Origin: DATHWB01 sp040905965
Lineage (GTDB): Bacteria; Actinomycetota; Acidimicrobiia; Spongiisociales; ZC4RG35
Assembly (NCBI GenBank): GCA_040905965.1
Contig: JBBDQP010000010.1
Location: 1-11,629, forward strand
Length of the DNA stretch: 11,629 bases
Direction of reading: 5' to 3'
Part shown: one piece after another, positions 6,786 to 11,629 of the stretch
How the letters are laid out: each line of letters begins with the position of its first letter
How positions within the stretch are numbered: position 1 is the first letter of the stretch
Notes under the pieces: model-generated
Database searches by the model: none
Seen by the model: only the letters and a program-made list of their open reading frames with translations
What the model was told of the DNA's origin: nothing
Position numbers and translations under genes: made by a program

Positions 6786-7663
6786 CCGCGGAAGGATGCC
6801 AGCACGTCTGCCATCGTGGCGATGGACTGCTCGTCGATCGGATCGAGGACCAGCTGGATGCCGTCGATGCCGGCGGCGGCCACCTGGTGCATTGCCTCGG
6901 CCATGGCTTCGACGTCGCCGTGGATCGGATTGCGCGAGAGCCGCCGACCGCCGGCCCCCGGCAACTGGAACAGCACCGCAACCGTCTTGTCGAGCGTTGC
7001 CGGGTCACGGCCGGCCAGGTCACACGCCTCCTCGATCTTGGCGACGAGCGCCGGGAGCCGGGCGGGGTCGTTTCCGAAGTCGGTGAACCACGAATTCCAC
7101 GAGCCGACATGAGGGAGGGCGATCGAGAGCATGCGCTCGCTATTCGATCCGATCATCAGCGGGGGACCGCCTGGCCGGGCCGAGGGGGGAAGGAGGACGC
7201 ACTCATCGACGTCGTAGAAATCGCCGTGGAAGGTGACGGTCTCGCCGGCGAGCAGCCGTCGGATGATCTCGAAGCCTTCCGCGAACCGGGAGACGCGCTT
7301 GTCGTATGGCAGGCCGAAGGCGTCGAACTCCAGACGGTTCCATCCGGCGCCGAGGCCGAGCGTGAGGCGCCCTCCGCTGATCTCGTCGACGGTGGCCGCC
7401 TGCTTGGCCAGGATGGTCGGCTCGTGAAACGGCTGGGCAGCGACGAGCGGTCCGATCTCCACCCTCTTGGTCACGGCGGCGATGGCGGCGAGTTGCGTGA
7501 ATGCCTCCCACGGCCCTGATCTCACGCCGTCTTCCTCGTACAGGAGGTGATCGCCGACCCAGATCGAGTCGAATCCGGAATCTTCGATCAGTCGGGCCAT
7601 TCGGGCGACTTCGGGCCAGCGGACGACCCGCTCCACTTCCGGCAACTGCACTCCGACCTTCAT
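6782..7663 (-). CDS. LLM-class (luciferase-like) flavin/F420-dependent oxidoreductase
   Basis: The 293-residue product begins MKVGVQLPE and forms one TIM barrel of the bacterial luciferase family. Typical stretches are GFDSIWVGDHLLY (30-42), QPFHEPTILAKQAATVDEIS (77-96) and the cofactor-loop region SGGRLTLGLGAGWNRLEF (96-113). Members use reduced FMN or F420 to oxidise or reduce small substrates; actinobacterial ones often use F420, but the sequence alone does not settle the cofactor. The frame is open for 50 more codons upstream. I chose the ATG at 7663 because it follows GGAGGA by four bases, overlaps the SDR stop by four bases and begins exactly at the family N-terminus. Confidence 0.9.
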   Translation of the reverse strand: MKVGVQLPEVERVVRWPEVARMARLIEDSGFDSIWVGDHLLYEEDGVRSGPWEAFTQLAAIAAVTKRVEIGPLVAAQPFHEPTILAKQAATVDEISGGRLTLGLGAGWNRLEFDAFGLPYDKRVSRFAEGFEIIRRLLAGETVTFHGDFYDVDECVLLPPSARPGGPPLMIGSNSERMLSIALPHVGSWNSWFTDFGNDPARLPALVAKIEEACDLAGRDPATLDKTVAVLFQLPGAGGRRLSRNPIHGDVEAMAEAMHQVAAAGIDGIQLVLDPIDEQSIATMADVLASFRG

Positions 7664-8463
7664 CGCGTCCTCCGGTGTTCTGCCACCCATTTTTCGCTTC
7701 GTTCCCACAGTTCCTGCGCCGCCTCGTCGTCCATCGCCTCTTCGCTCGGGATGCGAAGAGTGCGCCGGGCGTAGTACCCGCCTGACTGCAGCCCTCGGGT
7801 CGTGGCAGCCCACACCGGTGTGTCTGCTCCTTCCTCGGGTGTCGCCATGCTGCGGGTGATCAGTGGGCGGATCGGCCAGGGGATGCGCCGCCAGATGGCC
7901 GTGGCGGTCACGCCCGGGTGGACGATGACGACCCCGAAGTCGTGGCGACGGGCGAGCTCTCGGCCGAACAACACGTTCGCCAGTTTCGAGTTTCGGTACT
8001 CACCGATACCAGTCAGCGACTTCGTTGGACGACGAATGGCGTCGAGGTCGAGATCCACTGAGTCGTAATGAGCATTGGACGACACGACCACCACCCGGTC
8101 ATGGATGCGATCGGCGAGTCCCGTCACGAGAAGATGGTGCGCGAGATGATTGACGCCGAAGTGGATCTCGAAACCGTCCTGGGTCACCCCGCGCTGGCCT
8201 CCCACCCCGGCATTGGCGAGTAGCACGTCGACGGGGGATTCGACCGAAGCGATGGCCCGGTCGACGGATCCGAGCGACGACAGATCACACTCCACGAACT
8301 GGGTCCGTACTCCGCGAGCGTCCAACGCGTCGACGACCTCTCGATGTCGCTCCGGGCTCCGGCCGACCAACGTCATCGCAGGGAAGTGTTCGGCGAGACC
8401 GATCGCGGCAGCGCCGCCGATTCCCCGGCTGGCGCCGGTCACGAGGAGATGTCGTTCGGTCAC
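7660..8463 (-). CDS. Short-chain dehydrogenase/reductase (SDR), retinol-dehydrogenase-like
   Basis: The 267-residue protein is a classical-type SDR. It has the NAD(P) loop TGASRGIG (9-16), the structural NAG (84-86), N105 in FGVNHLAHH, the catalytic serine in VVVVSSN (S128 or S129), and Y156 and K160 in YRNSK. R35 after the second strand (VGRS) suggests a preference for NADP(H). The mix of FGVNHLAHHLL, YRNSKLANVLF and HPGVTAT resembles the retinol dehydrogenase/protochlorophyllide reductase-like branch. The substrate is unknown. The GTG start leads the operon and lies eight bases after a -10 box. The stop overlaps the next gene by four bases. It probably works in one pathway with the LLM and FAD enzymes. 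Confidence 0.92.
   Translation of the reverse strand: MTERHLLVTGASRGIGGAAAIGLAEHFPAMTLVGRSPERHREVVDALDARGVRTQFVECDLSSLGSVDRAIASVESPVDVLLANAGVGGQRGVTQDGFEIHFGVNHLAHHLLVTGLADRIHDRVVVVSSNAHYDSVDLDLDAIRRPTKSLTGIGEYRNSKLANVLFGRELARRHDFGVVIVHPGVTATAIWRRIPWPIRPLITRSMATPEEGADTPVWAATTRGLQSGGYYARRTLRIPSEEAMDDEAAQELWERSEKWVAEHRRTR
7664..7673 (-). promoter_or_regulatory. Ribosome binding site deciding the LLM gene start
   Basis: On the minus strand GGAGGA (7673 to 7668) is followed by CGCG and the ATG at 7663. This strong site lies inside the end of the SDR gene. It rules out the longer reading frame that continues upstream. Confidence 0.8.
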
Positions 8464-8477
8464 AGGACGCGAATCTA
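8464..8477 (-). promoter_or_regulatory. Leaderless-type -10 box for the SDR-LLM-FAD operon
   Basis: On the minus strand TAGATT (8477 to 8472) is followed by eight bases and the GTG at 8463. No Shine-Dalgarno sequence lies between them. It is one of two back-to-back boxes in the 61-base gap between the SDR and the first kinase. Confidence 0.55.
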
Positions 8478-8511
8478 CGGCATGTGCGCCGAATCGTGGC
8501 GGCGTCTGGCG

Positions 8512-8524
8512 TACCCTGGCGCGC
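8512..8524 (+). promoter_or_regulatory. Leaderless-type -10 box for the first histidine kinase
   Basis: TACCCT (8512-8517) lies seven bases before the GTG at 8525, with no Shine-Dalgarno sequence between. The segment from TGGCGTAC to the GTG is nearly repeated before the second kinase, which supports both the promoter and the chosen start. Confidence 0.6.
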
Positions 8525-10201
8525 GTGACAGATGCGCGATCGCCGTTCGCCCTCCGGGCATACGTGGCCGGGCTGGGACTACTGGCCGCTGCGGCGGTTG
8601 TGTTCGCCGTCCTGTCGGTGACCCCCGGTCTCGAATCAGTGTTGGGACTTGCGGTCGGCGTCCTGGCCGTCTGGATCGTGCAAGGTCAGATGCGGCTTCG
8701 TCGGTTCCGCGGTGAACGCAGCGAGATGTACAGCTACGAGGAGGCGCTGTTCCCCGTGCTCCTCGTGACGATCGGACCGGCTCTGTCGGTTCTCTCGTTC
8801 GCCATCGGCACCGTGTACGTCAACCTCGTCGAACACAAGCGTGGAGTGAAGCTTGCGTTCAACGTCAGTCAGTTCACGCTGGCGACTGCCGTCGGCGGGG
8901 CTGCCGCCGGGCTGGTGGGCATCGCAGCCGACGGTCGGGGGATCATCGCGGTGCTCGTCGGGAGCGCCCTCTTTGCAGCACTGGCGATCCTCATTTTCGG
9001 GACGCTGATGTCGTTGCTTGGTGCCGGTGGATGGCGGGAGGTGACGGGGAAGGAGGTGCGGCAGACGGGCTCGGTGGTCGGCGCCGAAGTGCTGCTTGGC
9101 ACCACGGCCGGCATCGGGATCCTGGCGGTGCCCGCCCTGGCCCCGGTCGCCGTCCTGACTCTTGCTGTCGTCCTCCAGGTGCACCGCCGATGGTTCGAAG
9201 TGGCTCGTGACCGTGAACAGATCGACGATCTCCTGCACGCCACCGTCGACTTGCACAGCTCGCTCACGACCGACGAGGTCGGACGTCGTCTGTCTGCCGC
9301 CCTGTACACCCTGATCAGTGCCGAGGCGCACCTCGTGTCCGGCGGAGCCGAGCCGCCCACCGACGGGATGGTGTTCGAGGTCGACACCGGCAGTGCCGGG
9401 CCGAGGAGGTTGGTCGTGCGCCGCGACACACGGTTGGAGCCCACGGCGATCGCCATCTGTGAGACCCTTGCTCGGGTGGCGGGGGTGTCGTATCGGATGG
9501 CGGGGTTGCTGGAGGAACACGAGGTGCAGGCGGAGGACCTTCGGGCGGTGATCGCCGAAAGAGAAGCGTTCCTGTCGGCGACTGCTCACCAGCTGCGCAC
9601 TCCGCTGACAGCGATGGTTGGCTTCTCGTCCCTTCTGTGGCAGCAGCCCGACGACCCGCAAGTCATCAAGGAGATGATGTCTCACTTGGTTGGACAGGCC
9701 GGCGAAATGACCCATCACCTCGACAACCTCCTCGTGTCCTCACGGGCGTTGACCGACTCGGTGATGATCTCCCGCGACGATGTCGATCTGCGCGCCGAGG
9801 CGGAACGTGCGGTGGCGGCCCTGCCGCCGGGTGGCCCTTTGGTTTCTGTGATCGGCGAGTCGGCCCGGACAATGATCGACGCGGTGCGTCTGCGTCACAT
9901 CCTTCGCAACCTGTTGGCGAATGCCAAGAACCACGGTGGAAGCTCGATCGAGGTTCACACCGGGATCGACCAGGACCGGGTGTGGATCGAGGTCCGAGAC
10001 GACGGACCAGGGCTGTCGCCTGCGGTCGAGAGCAAGGCGTTCGAGTCCGCACGCGGTCAGGGCGTCGTTTCGGCCGATCCGGAGGGCGTCGGGCTCGGCT
10101 TGTACGTCGCTCGGCTGCTCGCTCGTCTGATGGGCGGCGACGTCACCTATCGCCGGGCGGACGGGTGGACGGTGTTCCGGGTGGAGTTCCCGAAGAGCTG
10201 A
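8525..10201 (+). CDS. Membrane sensor histidine kinase, first of a tandem pair
   Basis: The 558-residue protein has a membrane half (about 10-218) with five or six hydrophobic segments, roughly at 11-32, 36-54, 74-98, 110-133, 138-165 and 185-218. Residues 228-330 form a short region of GAF-like pattern flanked by likely coiled coils. A HisKA domain follows, with H355 in TAHQLRTPL. The ATPase domain has an N-box with N462 and N466, a G1 box DDGPG (492-496), KAFE (504-507) and a G2 box GVGLGL (521-526). It should autophosphorylate on H355; the signal is unknown. The reading frame is open further upstream across the antisense SDR. I chose the GTG at 8525 from the -10 box, the match to the paralog and the hydrophobic start. 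No response regulator is adjacent. Confidence 0.9.
   Translation: MTDARSPFALRAYVAGLGLLAAAAVVFAVLSVTPGLESVLGLAVGVLAVWIVQGQMRLRRFRGERSEMYSYEEALFPVLLVTIGPALSVLSFAIGTVYVNLVEHKRGVKLAFNVSQFTLATAVGGAAAGLVGIAADGRGIIAVLVGSALFAALAILIFGTLMSLLGAGGWREVTGKEVRQTGSVVGAEVLLGTTAGIGILAVPALAPVAVLTLAVVLQVHRRWFEVARDREQIDDLLHATVDLHSSLTTDEVGRRLSAALYTLISAEAHLVSGGAEPPTDGMVFEVDTGSAGPRRLVVRRDTRLEPTAIAICETLARVAGVSYRMAGLLEEHEVQAEDLRAVIAEREAFLSATAHQLRTPLTAMVGFSSLLWQQPDDPQVIKEMMSHLVGQAGEMTHHLDNLLVSSRALTDSVMISRDDVDLRAEAERAVAALPPGGPLVSVIGESARTMIDAVRLRHILRNLLANAKNHGGSSIEVHTGIDQDRVWIEVRDDGPGLSPAVESKAFESARGQGVVSADPEGVGLGLYVARLLARLMGGDVTYRRADGWTVFRVEFPKS
9448..9903 (+). repeat. Direct repeat copy 1: conserved kinase transmitter segment
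   Basis: This 456-base stretch of the first kinase aligns without gaps to 11174-11629 in the second. I count about 46 differences by eye, so roughly 90% identity, with long exact runs around the QQPDDP and RALTDSVMISRDDVDLR codons. The repeat continues beyond the window on the copy 2 side. Confidence 0.85.
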
Positions 10202-10232
10202 GGACACCCCGTTGTGGTGGATGGTGGTGGCG

Positions 10233-10244
10233 TACGCTGACACC
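10233..10244 (+). promoter_or_regulatory. Leaderless-type -10 box for the second histidine kinase
   Basis: TACGCT (10233-10238) lies six bases before the GTG at 10245. The shared context with the first kinase promoter (GGCGTAC, then CTG) shows that the duplication included the promoter. The second kinase can therefore be transcribed on its own, despite lying only 43 bases after the first. Confidence 0.55.
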
Positions 10245-11629
10245 GTGTCAGAGCCTCGCATGCCGCCTCCCGTCAGGACCTATGTCGCCGGCCTCAGTGT
10301 GGTTGCGGTCGTTGCGGTCGTCGCAGCTGCCTGGTCTGCCGCTCCCGAGTTTGGCCTTCAGTCGATGTTTGGACTGGCGGCGGGGATGCTTGCCCTGGCC
10401 ATCGTGCGTGCGGGAATGCGTGGTCGGCGAACCCAAGGCGATCGCAGTGAGATTTTCAGCTACGAGGAGACGCTGTTCCCGCTGCTGTTGGTGACGCTCG
10501 GGCCGGAACTCTCCGTGCTCGTTTTCGGCCTCGGAACGGTGGCGGTCAACGTACGAGTGATCAAGCGGGGCTTGAAGGTCGCCTTCAACGTGGCCCACTT
10601 CACTGTGGCCGCCGCATTGGCGGCGACAGTGGCGGCCCTCATCGGATTCGAAACCGACATCCGGGCGGTGATGTCGGTTCTCTTCGCCAGTGCCACGTAT
10701 GTTCTCTCGACGACCGTCATCTTCGGAACTCTCGTCTCGTTCCGCAGGTCCGAGTCCTGGATCTCCGCCATCCGGTCTGAGTTCCGTGACACCGTTCAGG
10801 TCGGAGCGGTCCAGGTGCTGTTGGGCTCGACGGGGGCTCTCGGCATTCTGGCGATGCCGGCCGTGACTCCGGTTGTGATCGTGATGATCGTTGTCGTCCT
10901 TCGGATGCACATGCGTTGGTATCAGTTGACTCGGGATCGTGAACGGATCGACGATCTGCTTCATGTCACGGTTGATTTGCACGGTTCCTTGACCACTTCG
11001 GAGGTTGGTCGGCGTTTGACTGATGCGATCTACACGTTGGTCAGCGCCGATGCGGAGCTGGTGGCAGGTGAGTCGGTTGCGCCGGCTGACGGGATGGTGT
11101 TCGAGTTGGATGCTGGTAGCGCTGGGGTGACGTCGCTGGTGGTTCATCGTGACACTGTGTTGGATCCGACTGCGATCGCCATCTGTGAGACTCTCGCCAG
11201 GGTGGCGGGGGTGTCGTATCGGATGGCGGCGTTGCTGGAAGAGCACGAGGAACAGACAGCGGACCTCCGGGCGGTGATCGCCGAGCGGGAAGCGTTCTTG
11301 TCGGCGACCGCCCACCAGTTGCGTACTCCGCTGACCGCGATGGTCGGTTTCTTGTCCCTTCTGTGGCAGCAGCCCGACGACCCGCAGGTCATCAAGGAGA
11401 TGATGTCGCATCTGATCGGACAGGCAGGCGAGATGACCCATCACCTCGACAACCTTCTCGTGTCCTCACGGGCGTTGACCGATTCGGTGATGATCTCCCG
11501 CGACGATGTCGATCTGCGCACAGAGGCGGAACGTGCGGTGGCGGCCCTGCCGCCGGGTGGTGCGTTGGTTTCGGTGATCGGCGAGTCCGCTCGGACACTG
11601 GTCGACGCGGTACGTCTGCGTCACATCCT
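10245..11629 (+). CDS. Membrane sensor histidine kinase, second of the pair (3' end outside window)
   Basis: No stop codon occurs before the window edge. 461 codons are visible, starting with GTG (M S E P R M P P P V); an in-frame ATG at 10260 is the alternative start. The layout copies the first kinase: a membrane sensor half (about 10-220), the GAF-like linker (230-332), then a HisKA domain with H357 in TAHQLRTPL (codon at 11313). The sequence ends inside the N-box. The membrane half keeps the landmark stretches RSEIFSYEETLFPLLLVTLGP and KRGLKVAFNVAHFT, but roughly half of its residues differ from its sister. The transmitter part is nearly the same. The sensor probably detects a different or shifted signal while feeding the same partner. 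Confidence 0.9.
   Translation, partial: MSEPRMPPPVRTYVAGLSVVAVVAVVAAAWSAAPEFGLQSMFGLAAGMLALAIVRAGMRGRRTQGDRSEIFSYEETLFPLLLVTLGPELSVLVFGLGTVAVNVRVIKRGLKVAFNVAHFTVAAALAATVAALIGFETDIRAVMSVLFASATYVLSTTVIFGTLVSFRRSESWISAIRSEFRDTVQVGAVQVLLGSTGALGILAMPAVTPVVIVMIVVVLRMHMRWYQLTRDRERIDDLLHVTVDLHGSLTTSEVGRRLTDAIYTLVSADAELVAGESVAPADGMVFELDAGSAGVTSLVVHRDTVLDPTAIAICETLARVAGVSYRMAALLEEHEEQTADLRAVIAEREAFLSATAHQLRTPLTAMVGFLSLLWQQPDDPQVIKEMMSHLIGQAGEMTHHLDNLLVSSRALTDSVMISRDDVDLRTEAERAVAALPPGGALVSVIGESARTLVDAVRLRHI
11174..11629 (+). repeat. Direct repeat copy 2: conserved kinase transmitter segment
   Basis: This is the second copy of the segment at 9448-9903, offset by 1726 bases and without gaps. High identity starts abruptly near 11174. 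The roughly 150 bases before it match copy 1 at only about two thirds of positions. Confidence 0.85.

Noticed and set aside
7664..7813. Upstream extension of the LLM gene by 50 codons
   Set aside because: It overlaps the SDR gene, whereas the ATG at 7663 has a strong ribosome binding site and the family N-terminus.
8150..8524. Upstream extension of the first kinase to 683 codons
   Set aside because: It lies antisense to the SDR gene and reads as low-complexity sequence; the GTG at 8525 has a -10 box and matches the start of the paralog.
8636..11444. Long open frames antisense to both kinases (8636-9718 and 10248-11444)
   Set aside because: They resemble each other only because the kinases are paralogs; composition is skewed to Arg, His, Gln and Asp with no fold or start signal.
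1..11629. tRNA or rRNA genes, CRISPR arrays, insertion sequences or phage genes
   Set aside because: I saw no cloverleaf, rRNA core, spaced short repeats, transposase or phage proteins on either strand.

Overview
The window is high-GC DNA, packed with genes and carrying several start/stop overlaps. It most likely comes from an uncultured actinobacterium. The Rex repressor, the actinobacterial style of complex I genes, a luciferase-like (LLM) oxidoreductase and the GTG starts suggest Actinomycetota, perhaps Acidimicrobiia. The class is an inference; no rRNA or other marker gene is present.

Layout. (1) 1-737, + strand: the 3' end of a class I cytochrome c gene, translationally coupled to a small three-helix membrane protein. 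(2) 738-797: a nested inverted repeat between convergent genes, probably a two-way terminator. (3) 798-2103, - strand: an iodotyrosine-deiodinase-like nitroreductase followed by the NADH/NAD+ sensing repressor Rex. (4) 2104-2164: a 61-base divergent promoter region with a -10 box for each direction and a near-palindrome between them. (5) 2165-5096, + strand: nuoA-nuoB-nuoC-nuoD, the membrane-anchor and connecting part of NADH:quinone oxidoreductase. The run stops after nuoD. (6) 5097-5234: a convergent gap with two hairpins and no gene that I can see. (7) 5235-8463, - strand: a three-gene redox operon (SDR, then LLM oxidoreductase, then a PYROXD2-like FAD enzyme) joined by 4-base overlaps. (8) 8464-8524: a second divergent promoter region. 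(9) 8525-11629, + strand: two tandem paralogous membrane histidine kinases, the second cut by the window edge.

How it works together. The left half is about respiration and redox balance: a cytochrome c, complex I subunits and a redox-sensing repressor. Rex could plausibly control the neighbouring respiratory genes, but I found no canonical Rex operator. The right half pairs a catabolic-looking oxidoreductase operon of unknown substrate with two membrane sensors that have no response regulator beside them.

Two signals go beyond gene calling. All five genes that begin a transcription unit have a TANNNT -10 box ending 6-8 bases before the start codon and no Shine-Dalgarno sequence, which is the layout of leaderless transcription. 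The two kinases also show mosaic divergence: about 90% nucleotide identity in the transmitter region, but only about two thirds in the segment just before it and less in the membrane sensor. That pattern is typical of gene conversion or domain shuffling.
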